Shown here in pieces: positions 32,490 through 41,059 of a stretch of DNA of 41,256 nucleotides. Within the stretch, counting starts at the first letter, position 1; each line of letters starts with the position of its first letter. The notes below the pieces were generated by a model. The model made no database searches. It had not been told where the DNA came from and saw only the letters and a list, made by a program, of their open reading frames with translations. The DNA is taken from positions 1 to 41,256 of the IMG/VR virus record IMGVR_UViG_3300013128_000009; one strand, given 5' to 3'. Both the position numbers and the translations under genes were made by a program. This DNA is from a virus.

Positions 32490-33905
32490 ATGCCCTTGTT
32501 CCGAGCACGCAATCGAGTCGAGATCCTGCGCGACATGGTTGCGCGGGTCATCGCGCGTTCGACGCTCGCGGGCCTCACGCGCAACTCGGTCGTCTACCAC
32601 ATCCTCGCCGCGGCAGCGGACGAGGACGCAGAGACGTACTTCCAACTCGCGCGACTGCGCGACCTCTTCTCGATCGATCGCGCGACGGGCTCCGATCTCG
32701 ATGAGCGCGCGAGAGAGATCCAGCCCGCGGTCGTGACGCGCAACCTCGCGCTCTACGCGAACGGCGTGCAGACCTTCTCACGTCCCGGCACTGCGGGCGT
32801 GCTCGCGATCCCTGCGGGCACGATCGTGTCGGGCAACGACGTGAAGGGCTCGGTGAAGTACCGCACGACCGCTGCGGGCTCGATCCCGAACCTCGCGACG
32901 ACGAGCGCGCCCATCCCGATTGTTGCGCTGGAAGCAGGTGCACGCGGCAACCTCGCAGCGAACCAGATCACGCAGATCGTCTCGCGCATCGCGGGCGTCA
33001 CGAGCACGACGAACCCGACCGCGCTCACGAACGGACGCGACCGCGAGCCGGATGCAGACTTCCGCGCGCGGCTCAAGGCGTTCGTGCGCTCGCTCGCGCG
33101 CGGCACCATCACCGCGATCCAGAACGCAGTGAAGGGCGCGCGCCTCCCCGATGGATCGAAGGTCGTGTTCGCGAAGGTGGTCGAAGACGCGTTCACGCCG
33201 GGTGTGATCCGCATCTTCATCGACGACTCGACGGGTTCGATCGAGACGTTCGACTCGCTCTACATCGGCGCACCCGACGCGATCCTCGCAGCGGCTCTCG
33301 GCGGAGAGCGGCGCGTGTTCACGACGCAGCGTCCGATCCGCGACGACGGATCGTTCTCGCTTGAGGTGAACGCGGTGCCGCAGGTGCGGGGCACCGTCGA
33401 TGCGCCTGGCATCGACTACATCCTCAACCCTGCGACGGGGCAGATCACGTTCACCACGTCGAACTACCCGACGGGCCTCGCGATCGGTGATCTCGTCGAG
33501 GCGGAGTACCGCTTCTACACGCGGCTGATCCAAGAGGCACAACGCATCGTGGACGGTGATCCTGCGCTGCCGCTCGCGTACCCCGGCTTCCGCGCTGCGG
33601 GTGTACGCGCGACGGTGTTGCCGCCGCAGACGGTGGCGCAGTCGATCGTCGCAGGCATCGTCGTCGCCGACGACTACGACACGATCCTCGTCGCGCAGAA
33701 CGTCGTGACTGCGATCCAGCGCTACATCAACGGCCTCGACATCGGCGAAGACGTGATCGTCGCGCAGATCATCGAAGACGCGATGGCAGTGGAAGGCATG
33801 AGGGACTTCCTCATCTCCGATCTCTCGGGTGCACCTCCCGTCAATCAGGTGATCCTCGACGAGCAGGTCGCGAGGATCGCCGCTGCCAGCATCACGCTCG
33901 TGTGA
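32490..33905 (+). CDS. Baseplate J-like wedge protein
   Basis: Encodes 471 residues, one base after the previous stop, with GGAG shortly upstream. The sequence fits the baseplate J family: an N-terminal helix, IPAGTIVSGNDVKGSVKYRT, the GNLAANQITQIV stretch, then the characteristic NGRDREPDADFRARLKAFVR helix and a C-terminal TVAQSIVAGIVV region. It is the main wedge component, contacting sheath and fibre-bearing proteins. Place between the gp25-like and fibre genes agrees. Confidence 0.88.
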   Translation: MPLFRARNRVEILRDMVARVIARSTLAGLTRNSVVYHILAAAADEDAETYFQLARLRDLFSIDRATGSDLDERAREIQPAVVTRNLALYANGVQTFSRPGTAGVLAIPAGTIVSGNDVKGSVKYRTTAAGSIPNLATTSAPIPIVALEAGARGNLAANQITQIVSRIAGVTSTTNPTALTNGRDREPDADFRARLKAFVRSLARGTITAIQNAVKGARLPDGSKVVFAKVVEDAFTPGVIRIFIDDSTGSIETFDSLYIGAPDAILAAALGGERRVFTTQRPIRDDGSFSLEVNAVPQVRGTVDAPGIDYILNPATGQITFTTSNYPTGLAIGDLVEAEYRFYTRLIQEAQRIVDGDPALPLAYPGFRAAGVRATVLPPQTVAQSIVAGIVVADDYDTILVAQNVVTAIQRYINGLDIGEDVIVAQIIEDAMAVEGMRDFLISDLSGAPPVNQVILDEQVARIAAASITLV

Positions 33906-33912
33906 GGACGCG

Positions 33913-34689
33913 ATGACCGCTTCGATCAGGCTCAACGGCAACCCCACTCCGCTGCAAGTGCTCGCAGCGGTGCCCGTGTCGCTCTCGAACTTCGACAATA
34001 CGGGCGTGCTCGCGTGGGAGTGGACGTTGCTCGATCGCCCCAAGGGCAGCACCGCGTCGATCACCGGAGCAGCGAGCCCGATAGCGAGCCTCACACCGGA
34101 CATCCCCGGCACCTACCTCGTGCGCTTGCGTACGTGGAAGGACGCAGGCGCGACGATCCTCGACGACGTGGATCGTGCGGTCACGTTCGTTCGCTACGTG
34201 CCGATCCCGACGTGGCGCATTCCTGCCGCGGGTGAGACCACGGAAGTCGATCCGCTGCGCGGATGGGCTGACGAGGTGAACGACATCCTCGCCTACATTC
34301 AGGCGAACATCGGCGTCGCAGCGAGCGCGACCTACATCGCCTCGGCTCCTGGCGGGTTCGCGGTGCCCGTGGGCGTCGCGGTCGGGGATGTTGTGTACGC
34401 CACGGGCATCGACACAGCGGACAAGGCGGACAACGCAGGGATCGCGACTGCGCGATCGATCCCTGGCGTCGTGATTGCGAAGCCGACACCGACGAGTGCG
34501 ACTGTTTGCTACGCGGGAGAGGCGGCGGTCTACGCAGGGCTCACTGCGGGCGCGACGTACTACCTCGGCACGGCGGGCGCGCTCACTACGACCGCGCCCG
34601 TGCTGTCGCCCACAGTTGCGCGACGCATCGGTGTCGCCAAGAACGCCACCACCCTCGTCGTCGGGCTCGGTGAGCCCATCATCAACTGA
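33913..34689 (+). CDS. Virion protein with PKD/Ig-like domain
   Basis: Encodes 258 residues. Residues about 20-90 form a PKD-type Ig-like domain (WEWTLLDRPKGSTASITG, IPGTYLVRLRTW). The C-terminal half contains a pattern common in tail fibre tips: GVAVGDVVYATGIDTADKAD, then AGLTAGATYYLGTAGALTT. It sits among baseplate and fibre genes, so it probably is a fibre or adhesin-type component. The same tip-like block recurs in the next gene (LALGDVVSPSGTTARVGKAD), hinting at shared ancestry. Confidence 0.65.
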   Translation: MTASIRLNGNPTPLQVLAAVPVSLSNFDNTGVLAWEWTLLDRPKGSTASITGAASPIASLTPDIPGTYLVRLRTWKDAGATILDDVDRAVTFVRYVPIPTWRIPAAGETTEVDPLRGWADEVNDILAYIQANIGVAASATYIASAPGGFAVPVGVAVGDVVYATGIDTADKADNAGIATARSIPGVVIAKPTPTSATVCYAGEAAVYAGLTAGATYYLGTAGALTTTAPVLSPTVARRIGVAKNATTLVVGLGEPIIN

Positions 34690-34701
34690 GAGGTCTGCAC
34701 C

Positions 34702-36360
34702 ATGGTTCTCCCGATCAAGCGCACCACCACCGGCGACCTCTCGCAGATCGCCACCGGCGACACCATCGACCTGCCCGGCAACGTCCGATCGGATGCGACG
34801 GCGAGCAGTCGTCTTCTCGGCACCCCGACGCAGGGGTTCAACGAGATCATGCTGAACAAGCACGCCGCGACCGGGAACATGGCGACGGCGCGTCCCCTCT
34901 CGTCCATCATCGCGGGTCAGTCCGGCGCGGTGCTCGTCGGCGTGGACATCGTTCCGCTCACGAACAGCGCGCCCGCTCAAGCTGACCTCCAGACCGTCCT
35001 CGAAGCTCTCGACTCGGCGTCGGGTGGCGGCGGCGTCACCGACATGCAGGGTGCCTACGACGGCGGGCCGGACATCACGCTCGACGCCTCGGGGGCGATC
35101 GACATCCTCGACGCCGCGACGAACCCGGACGGGCGCGTCATGTCGATCACCTCGACCACGCCGAACGTCGGCAGTGGCTTGGAGATCACGAAGAACCCGA
35201 CCATCGCGAACACGGCGGGTGATGCGCTCAACATCTCCAACGGAGCAAACTCGGCGGGCGAGGGCATCAGGGTCAACCACTCGGGCAACGGTCGGCCTGC
35301 GCTGCTCGTGGGTGCGGGCGCGACGACGCAGGCCAGCCGCGTCTCGGCTCCCTTCGGCAACCCCAACCCTGCGCTGGAAGTCGATCACGCAGGGTTGGGC
35401 GACGCGCTTCTCGTCACCTCGTTCGGCGGCGCGGGCGTCCATGTGGACTTCTCCTTCGCAGGCGGCGGTGCTGCGCTCGACGTGGATGTGGGCTTCTCGA
35501 CGGCGGCTCTCGGCCTGGACATCGACCAGGGGGGCAACGCGGGCGCTGCTCAGATCGTGGTGTCGAACCTCGCGAGCGGCGGCATCGCAACGGTCATCGA
35601 GCATCAGGGAAGCGGCATCGTTCTCGACCTGAACGCGGCGGGAGGGTCGAACCGTCTCATCAACGCGCGCGCGAGCGGCACGGAAGTGCTCGTCGTGGAC
35701 CCTGCTCTCATGACGGTGGGCGAACCGACGGCTCCGATCCCCGTGATCGGGCACTCGGTCGTCCGCATGGGCACGAACCTCACCCCCGGCACGCAGGTCA
35801 AGGGTTTCGACGCCTACACCACGGACGTCGGAAGCGACCCTGTGGACGTGAACAACCTGGGTCGCCTGCTCATGCGGCCCGGTACGAACACCGCGCCGAG
35901 CACGGCAGCCGATCTTGCGCTGCGCGCAGGCTCCGAGGGAGAGACCCTGCTCACGAAGGGTGGTCGAGTCTACGCGACGGCGGTCCTTCGCGAGTTCGTC
36001 ATCGCCAACGGCGTCACCCTGGCCCTGGGCGACGTGGTGAGCCCGAGCGGCACCACGGCGCGCGTCGGCAAGGCGGACCCGATCAGCGCCAACGGCAACG
36101 ACAACGCCTTCGGCATCTGCCTCGTCGGCGGGACGGGCGACGTGGGCGGCACGGTGCGCGCCCTGATCGTGATGGGCGGCTACATCGACGGACTCGCGGG
36201 CCTCACGGCGAACACCCCGGTCTTCCTCGACGACACCACGCCGGGCCTGCTCACGAGCACGCCCCCGAGCGCGAGCGGCTCCACCTCCATCCGCATCGGG
36301 TTCGCGCTCTCGCAGAGCGCCGTCATCGTGACGATCGGCGAGAAGGTGCTCATCCCGTGA
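34702..36360 (+). CDS. Tail fibre with shaft-type repeats
   Basis: Encodes 552 residues. Residues about 155-320 show a loose repeat of A-L-x-V followed by a glycine pair (PALLVGAGATTQ, NPALEVDHAGLGDALLV, AALDVDVG), the kind seen in trimeric fibre shafts. The C-terminus has a tip-like block with LALGDVVSPSGTTARVGKAD and GLTANTPVFLDDTTPG. Codon use is a little different from neighbours (more GCC, GGC and GGG), which would fit exchange of receptor-binding genes. No enzyme motif is evident. The gene overlaps the next start by GTGA. Confidence 0.72.
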   Translation: MVLPIKRTTTGDLSQIATGDTIDLPGNVRSDATASSRLLGTPTQGFNEIMLNKHAATGNMATARPLSSIIAGQSGAVLVGVDIVPLTNSAPAQADLQTVLEALDSASGGGGVTDMQGAYDGGPDITLDASGAIDILDAATNPDGRVMSITSTTPNVGSGLEITKNPTIANTAGDALNISNGANSAGEGIRVNHSGNGRPALLVGAGATTQASRVSAPFGNPNPALEVDHAGLGDALLVTSFGGAGVHVDFSFAGGGAALDVDVGFSTAALGLDIDQGGNAGAAQIVVSNLASGGIATVIEHQGSGIVLDLNAAGGSNRLINARASGTEVLVVDPALMTVGEPTAPIPVIGHSVVRMGTNLTPGTQVKGFDAYTTDVGSDPVDVNNLGRLLMRPGTNTAPSTAADLALRAGSEGETLLTKGGRVYATAVLREFVIANGVTLALGDVVSPSGTTARVGKADPISANGNDNAFGICLVGGTGDVGGTVRALIVMGGYIDGLAGLTANTPVFLDDTTPGLLTSTPPSASGSTSIRIGFALSQSAVIVTIGEKVLIP

Positions 36361-36782
36361 CGTGGGGCTACTCACCGTGGGGTCTCGGTCCGTGGGGCGG
36401 CTCGCCTCCGGTGATCGATCTCGTCACGACGCCGTGGGGCGGCGGCATCGTGGACGTGCTCGGTGGGGATGTGATCACGATCGGCGGCTCGAACTTCTAC
36501 GACCCCGTGCTCGTAGAGGTGCTCTTCGGCGGGCTCCCTGTCGGCACGTGCTACGTGTTCGATCCGCGGTACGACGTGTCGCGCTCGCGCATCTACTGCG
36601 GCACGCCCGCGCTCGCGCAGGGCACCTACGACTTGCAGGTCACGACGGGCGCGGGCTCCGCGATCTTCGTCGGCGCGCTCAACTACGAACCGATCGCTGA
36701 TCAGATGAAGGTAGAGCGCGTCCGCGTCGGCTTCGCGTCGCCGTGGACAAGCGGACGACGCCTCCTTCGCGGGGGTGTGTGA
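36357..36782 (+). CDS. IPT/TIG (Ig-like) domain protein
   Basis: Encodes 141 residues from GTG 36357, which overlaps the preceding TGA. The N-terminus is Trp/Gly-rich (WGYSPWGLGPWGG). Residues about 35-110 match an IPT/TIG domain: DVITIGGSNFYDP, VLFGGLPVG, YDLQVTTGAGSA. Such domains occur in phage tail and adhesin proteins. Context suggests a fibre- or baseplate-bound accessory that could bind host surface sugars. It ends by ATGA coupling with the next gene. Confidence 0.65.
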   Translation: MTWGYSPWGLGPWGGSPPVIDLVTTPWGGGIVDVLGGDVITIGGSNFYDPVLVEVLFGGLPVGTCYVFDPRYDVSRSRIYCGTPALAQGTYDLQVTTGAGSAIFVGALNYEPIADQMKVERVRVGFASPWTSGRRLLRGGV

Positions 36783-37807
36783 TGCCGTCCGTCACGCCGC
36801 GCTCGGGGCTCTTCAAGGCGATCATCGACGCGATCTTCGGCGAGGACGACGACCTCTCGGGGCAAGCCGTCACCGAACTCACCGCGCCGCTGCTCGACAC
36901 GGATGTAGTCGCGAGCGTGAAGAGCACGTTGCGCTTCGGCGAGAACACCGACGACACGACGGACGCGCTCTTCCTCGTCGGTGGCGAGATCATCGTCGCG
37001 AACAGCCGCACGCTCACGAGCTTCACGGGCCTCACGCGCGGCGTGGACGTGACGACCATCCGCCCCGTGCTGCCGGTGGGCACGCTTGTCTACGACCTCT
37101 CGAAGAACCGCAGCGCGCTCGACCACGTGCGCCGCGGGCTCTTCGTGCGCACTGCGCGCCTCTCGGATCTGGATGTGGTCGCGCGCAACCTCGGGCTGCA
37201 CAAGTGCCCCGGTCTCGATGAGGCGACGTGGCGCGCGCTCATTCAGGTGATGGCATACCTCCCGAACCAGCCGATCGATGCGTTCAAGCGAGTGCTCGAC
37301 GTGTTCCCCGGAGTTGGGAACTACAGGCTCATCGAAGAGACGATCACGGACCCTGCGCAGGTGCTCGTCGAGATCACGCTGCCTCTCGCCACGGGCGACG
37401 TGCGCGGGCGCTTCTACCTGAACGGCGGCACGCCTCTCGTCGTGAACCCTGACGGCATCACGATCACGATGCCGTACCCCGTGCTCGCCGTGCTCGGTGT
37501 GCGCACGCAGGATGTGCTCACGCTGCGCGGCGAGCGCGACCTCGCCGCGTATCCCGACCTCTTCGGTGCGGGCTCGTTCCTCGGCAGCACGATCACGCTC
37601 GGTGCCGCGGTCGCACCGGGCCTTCCGGTCGTCGTGGACTGGTCGAGCTTCACCGCGCACTACCTCGCAGCGAACGAGACGGTGCACTACCCTTCCGACG
37701 GTGACTTCTTCGCGTACCTCTCCGACCCGAGCGCGATCACCGCGTGCTTGCTCGATCAGGTTCGCGCCGCAGGCGTGCGCGTGACAGTGCGTGCCGTGCT
37801 TCCCTGA
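36782..37807 (+). CDS. Baseplate gpI/DUF2313-like wedge protein
   Basis: Encodes 341 residues from ATG 36782; the longer frame from 36743 was rejected because it overlaps the TIG gene, and ATGA coupling marks the start. The middle segment LDVVARNLGLHKCPGLDEAT, WRALIQVMAYLPNQPIDAFK and RVLDVFPGVGNY resembles the gpI/YmfQ-type tail proteins that join J wedge proteins to fibres. The second half is beta-rich (LVVNPDGITITMPYPVLAVL). It directly precedes the large fibre gene, as gpI usually does. Confidence 0.6.
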   Translation: MPSVTPRSGLFKAIIDAIFGEDDDLSGQAVTELTAPLLDTDVVASVKSTLRFGENTDDTTDALFLVGGEIIVANSRTLTSFTGLTRGVDVTTIRPVLPVGTLVYDLSKNRSALDHVRRGLFVRTARLSDLDVVARNLGLHKCPGLDEATWRALIQVMAYLPNQPIDAFKRVLDVFPGVGNYRLIEETITDPAQVLVEITLPLATGDVRGRFYLNGGTPLVVNPDGITITMPYPVLAVLGVRTQDVLTLRGERDLAAYPDLFGAGSFLGSTITLGAAVAPGLPVVVDWSSFTAHYLAANETVHYPSDGDFFAYLSDPSAITACLLDQVRAAGVRVTVRAVLP

Positions 37808-37822
37808 GACGAGGAGATCGAG

Positions 37823-40471
37823 ATGCGCATCGTTCGCTGGCACCCGCAAGAGCGCGTAGACAAGCCCGACCTCGACGCGATGAGCTACCTCAAGCTCGGC
37901 GAGTTCCGCCGCACGCTGCGCGCGCTCGTTCAGGGCGAGGATCAGTTCGTCATCACGGGCTTCGCGGTCGAGCCGAGTGCGGTGCCCGACACGTTCATCC
38001 GTGTGCGCTTGCAGCCGCCAGGCACGGAGCGCGCGAGCGCGCTCGGCAGCGAACTCACGAGCGCGGGTCTCGACAAGGGGCAGTTGATCGGCGACCGCGA
38101 CTCGTCGTTCTTCCACGAGGGCGCGGCGCAGCAGACCTACGACTTCGCGATCCAGCCGATCGGTTCGTACACGGTCGAGATGAGCTTCGTGTACGCGGAT
38201 GCCGTGAACGACAACCGCGCGTTCTGGAACCCCGGCGGCGCGACCGAGTTCATCTCGAACGTGCAGACGCGCACGACGCCGACGTGGGTCTTGCAGGTCG
38301 TCGCAGGTGCCCCGAGCGGAGGCGTGTGGATCCCGCTCGCGACGGTCGCGTGGAACGGCGCGATCGTGAACGCGGGCGACATCACCGACCTGCGCGCGTT
38401 CACGTGGGAAGGCACCGCGCCGTTCCAGCAAGCCACGCAGACGGGCTCGGGTGGTGTCGAGGACTTCCCACGCGCCACGACGCGCGGCGCGCAGGCGACG
38501 GGCCTGCATCGGCTGCGGAAGTTCGCGCGCGGCGTGCTGCGCCAGATCCAAGACATCAAGGGGCAGGACGACGCGGGTCAGTTCAACTGGTTCTCGCGCA
38601 TCTTCTCGCCGTTCGATCCTGCGGATGCGCTCGGCGCGCAGACGAAGACGATGCGCACGATCGACACCGTGACGTACACGGTGGGCGACGGCGTGAGCAC
38701 GTTCGGTGACTTCAACGGAGCGACGGGTCTCGACGCGTGCCTCGCGCACATCGACTCGTTCACTGCGTTGCAGATGCCCGAGCGTGTCGAGATCGTGCTG
38801 CATGGTGGCGTGACGCAGGTGCTCTCGGGCTCGAAGATCCTCTCGGGCGGCGGAGGCAACCCGCTCACGATCGTCATCCGTGCGGGCGAGACGCTCGCCC
38901 AAGCGAACGTGGGCACGCTCGGCCGTCCGCGCATCGACATCGACGGGGCCACAGTCCCCGTCTCGTCGTTCGCGCTCGCGGTCTCCGGCAGCGGCCTGGG
39001 CTCGCTCGTGTTGCAAGACCTCGACGTGTCGTGGTCGGGCACGACGGCGAGCGGACGCGGCATGTTCGCGACGACGGGCGGCTTCATCGCGGAGCGCTGC
39101 ACGCTCTCGATGGGCTCGCCCGCAGTGGACGCGGGCTTCGTGATCTCGTCGCGGAACGCGCGCATCTCCGCGGTGCGTCGCTGCACGATCGTCGGTCGCG
39201 TGCAGATGTACAACGACGACGCGAGCACGCTGGTGCCCGTCGAGGAGCACGGTGGCGTGATCGAGCAGTCGATCCTCACCGCTGCGCAGATCGTGCTGCG
39301 CGCCGACGCGCCCGGTGTGCCTGGTATCGACGCGGTGAACGGCTTCGCGATCCGCGACTGCTCGATCACGGGGCGCACGACCGCGATCTACACGGGCTCG
39401 ATCGCGCTCATCGACGCGCGGTGCGCGCGCAAGCTCCACGTCGAGCGCAACACGATCACGTACGGCATCAACGAGAACGCGATCGACATCCGAACGTACA
39501 ACGGAGTCTCGCCGTTCGACGTGCACGTGCGCGGCAACCGCTTCGTCGGCGGATTGACGAACGGCGTAGCGCACGTGTCCGGTGCAGGCGGCTCCGGTGC
39601 TGCGGGCACGGGATGGGCGTTCTCGGCGAGCGATGCGCGCAACGTCCACGTCGAGGGCAACCGCTACGCGATCTCCGACTCGGTGGACGCGGGCGGCGTG
39701 CGCTTCTTCGACGTGGAGCAGTACTCGATCGATGACGAGTCGCACATCTTCTGCGGGCACGGTGCGGCAGCCGCGGCGCAGTACGAGGGCATCCTGCTCT
39801 CGGGCACCGTGCAGGGGACCATCTTCGGCTCGATCGATCGCGTGCAGTTCTCCGAGTGGCTCGGCGGCATGACGCGCGTGCGCTGCATCAACCTCGACTT
39901 CTGCTCGCGCCTCTCGATCGAGGGGAGCACGCTCCTCGGGCAAGAGTCGGGCTTCGGCCCCGCGCTCGTGCCTGCGGCGGGCTTCGGCGCGATGCGCGTC
40001 GATCAGATTCAGGATGTCCGCGTGAGCACGAGCCTGTTCGAGAAGTGGGCGAACGCGACCGCGAACTCGCGCACGATCTTCATCACCGACACGTTGCAGA
40101 CGTTCAAGGTCACAGGGTGCAGCTTCCTCGACTGCGGCGGCTTCTCGATCATCCGCACCGCGGGCACGCCGATCGCGGTGATGATCGACGACTGCGCGCA
40201 CTACACGAGCGACGGCGCGAACGAAGACTTCGCAGACCTGCGAGGCTGCATCGCGCCTCGCGTGACGAACTGCAAGGGCATCGTCGTCGCGGGCGGTCCG
40301 AACACGTTCGTCTCGTTCAACAACGCGAACTTCCTCTTCATGGGGAACCAAGCACCGAACGGCGACATCGACATGAACGGTGCTGCGGTCGCGGGTCGCG
40401 GCTTCCAGCCCGACGACACCGCGCAGGGCTGGGATCAGGATCTCAACCTCGTGAACGCGTACGTGCCCTGA
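37823..40471 (+). CDS. Large tail fibre/spike with parallel beta-helix
   Basis: Encodes 882 residues, with GAGGAG before ATG 37823. The N-terminal 240 residues probably attach to the baseplate (beta-rich, FAIQPIGSYTVEMSFVY). From about residue 290 onwards the chain has short turns typical of a right-handed parallel beta-helix: VLQDLDVSWSGT, AIRDCSITGRTTAIYTG, LHVERNTITYG, VHVRGNRFVGG, NVHVEGNRYAISD. Such folds are found in phage spikes, often with polysaccharide lyase or hydrolase activity, but no catalytic residues can be assigned by eye. It is the best candidate for host-surface binding. A nested hairpin covers its stop codon. Confidence 0.78.
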   Translation: MRIVRWHPQERVDKPDLDAMSYLKLGEFRRTLRALVQGEDQFVITGFAVEPSAVPDTFIRVRLQPPGTERASALGSELTSAGLDKGQLIGDRDSSFFHEGAAQQTYDFAIQPIGSYTVEMSFVYADAVNDNRAFWNPGGATEFISNVQTRTTPTWVLQVVAGAPSGGVWIPLATVAWNGAIVNAGDITDLRAFTWEGTAPFQQATQTGSGGVEDFPRATTRGAQATGLHRLRKFARGVLRQIQDIKGQDDAGQFNWFSRIFSPFDPADALGAQTKTMRTIDTVTYTVGDGVSTFGDFNGATGLDACLAHIDSFTALQMPERVEIVLHGGVTQVLSGSKILSGGGGNPLTIVIRAGETLAQANVGTLGRPRIDIDGATVPVSSFALAVSGSGLGSLVLQDLDVSWSGTTASGRGMFATTGGFIAERCTLSMGSPAVDAGFVISSRNARISAVRRCTIVGRVQMYNDDASTLVPVEEHGGVIEQSILTAAQIVLRADAPGVPGIDAVNGFAIRDCSITGRTTAIYTGSIALIDARCARKLHVERNTITYGINENAIDIRTYNGVSPFDVHVRGNRFVGGLTNGVAHVSGAGGSGAAGTGWAFSASDARNVHVEGNRYAISDSVDAGGVRFFDVEQYSIDDESHIFCGHGAAAAAQYEGILLSGTVQGTIFGSIDRVQFSEWLGGMTRVRCINLDFCSRLSIEGSTLLGQESGFGPALVPAAGFGAMRVDQIQDVRVSTSLFEKWANATANSRTIFITDTLQTFKVTGCSFLDCGGFSIIRTAGTPIAVMIDDCAHYTSDGANEDFADLRGCIAPRVTNCKGIVVAGGPNTFVSFNNANFLFMGNQAPNGDIDMNGAAVAGRGFQPDDTAQGWDQDLNLVNAYVP

Positions 40472-40517
40472 TCACCCGCGATCGGCTACGCTTCAAGAGC
40501 GGGAGCCGAGGTGATCA
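40469..40517 (+). promoter_or_regulatory. Nested hairpin masking the holin ribosome site
   Basis: TGATCACC (40469-40476), which contains the fibre stop codon, pairs perfectly with GGTGATCA (40510-40517), which contains most of the Shine-Dalgarno and the A of the start ATG. Inside, CGGCT (40483-40487) pairs with AGCCG (40504-40508) and CGCT (40489-40492) with AGCG (40498-40501). A read-through message would hide the start of the holin-like gene. Confidence 0.7.
40487..40492 (+). promoter_or_regulatory. -10-like TACGCT within hairpin
   Basis: GCTACGCT lies within the 5' half of the hairpin before the holin-like gene. A message started about seven bases later would lack the 5' arms, freeing GAGGTGATC. 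No -35 is present, and the sequence is short, so the call rests on its position. Confidence 0.3.
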
Positions 40518-40927
40518 TGGATATGGTGAACTGGCAGGCGTTGATCTCGAACCCCACGATCGTGATCATCGCGTTCGTGATCGGCACGGGCGGCGAGGTC
40601 GCGAAGCGTGCGGTGAACGCGAAGGCCGGAGACGCGGGCTGGAAGGGCGTGTACTACGTCACGATGCCCGCGCATCCGATCCTCGTCGGCGCGCTCATCG
40701 GACTGATTCCGTGGCTCCCGATCCCCGAGGCTCTCACGAAGGAGGGCTACGAGTTCGCGGGTCGCCTCGGCACGGGTGTGCTCTCCGGCGTGCTCTGCAA
40801 GATCGGCTACGACGTGCTCGTCTCGACGGCGAAGCGGCTGCTCGGGCAAGGAGCCGCGCGCGTGGCAGCGGTCGCTGCGTCCACGCCTCCGGCCTCTTCG
40901 ACGAAGGACGAGGAAGAGAAGGCGTAA
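40517..40927 (+). CDS. Holin-like membrane protein
   Basis: Encodes 136 residues from ATG 40517, chosen because GAGGTGATC, a long match to the 16S 3' end, lies directly before it; GTG 40511 and ATG 40523 are in-frame alternatives and might act as a dual start. Two hydrophobic segments (PTIVIIAFVIGTGG and ILVGALIGLIPWLPI) and a weaker third (LGTGVLSGVLCKIGYDVLV) are followed by a charged C-terminus (STKDEEEKA), like phage holins. It is placed after all virion genes. An endolysin is not visible in the window. Confidence 0.65.
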   Translation: MDMVNWQALISNPTIVIIAFVIGTGGEVAKRAVNAKAGDAGWKGVYYVTMPAHPILVGALIGLIPWLPIPEALTKEGYEFAGRLGTGVLSGVLCKIGYDVLVSTAKRLLGQGAARVAAVAASTPPASSTKDEEEKA

Positions 40928-40930
40928 GCG

Positions 40931-41059
40931 ATGAAGAAGACGAAGAACGGATCGGTGATCCAGCCGTCCGATGGTCCCGTGAAGCCGTGCCCCTGCTGCG
41001 GTCATTGGATCCGAATCACGATGCTCGCGTGCGGGGAGTCGAAGGAGAAGAAGCGATGA
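40931..41059 (+). CDS. Tiny cysteine-containing protein (42 aa)
   Basis: ATG 40931 begins a 42-residue frame three bases after the holin stop, ending in TGA 41059 which overlaps the next ATG. Residues include CPCCGHW and a later cysteine (MLAC), possibly part of a small metal-binding knuckle, and charged ends (MKKTKNG, SKEKKR). The tight spacing on both sides supports a real gene. No function is assigned. Confidence 0.55.
   Translation: MKKTKNGSVIQPSDGPVKPCPCCGHWIRITMLACGESKEKKR

Noticed and set aside
36701-40351. Antisense open frame of 1216 codons opposite gpI-like and fibre genes
   Set aside because: Same GC-skew artefact; low-complexity product, spanning two well-supported + strand genes.
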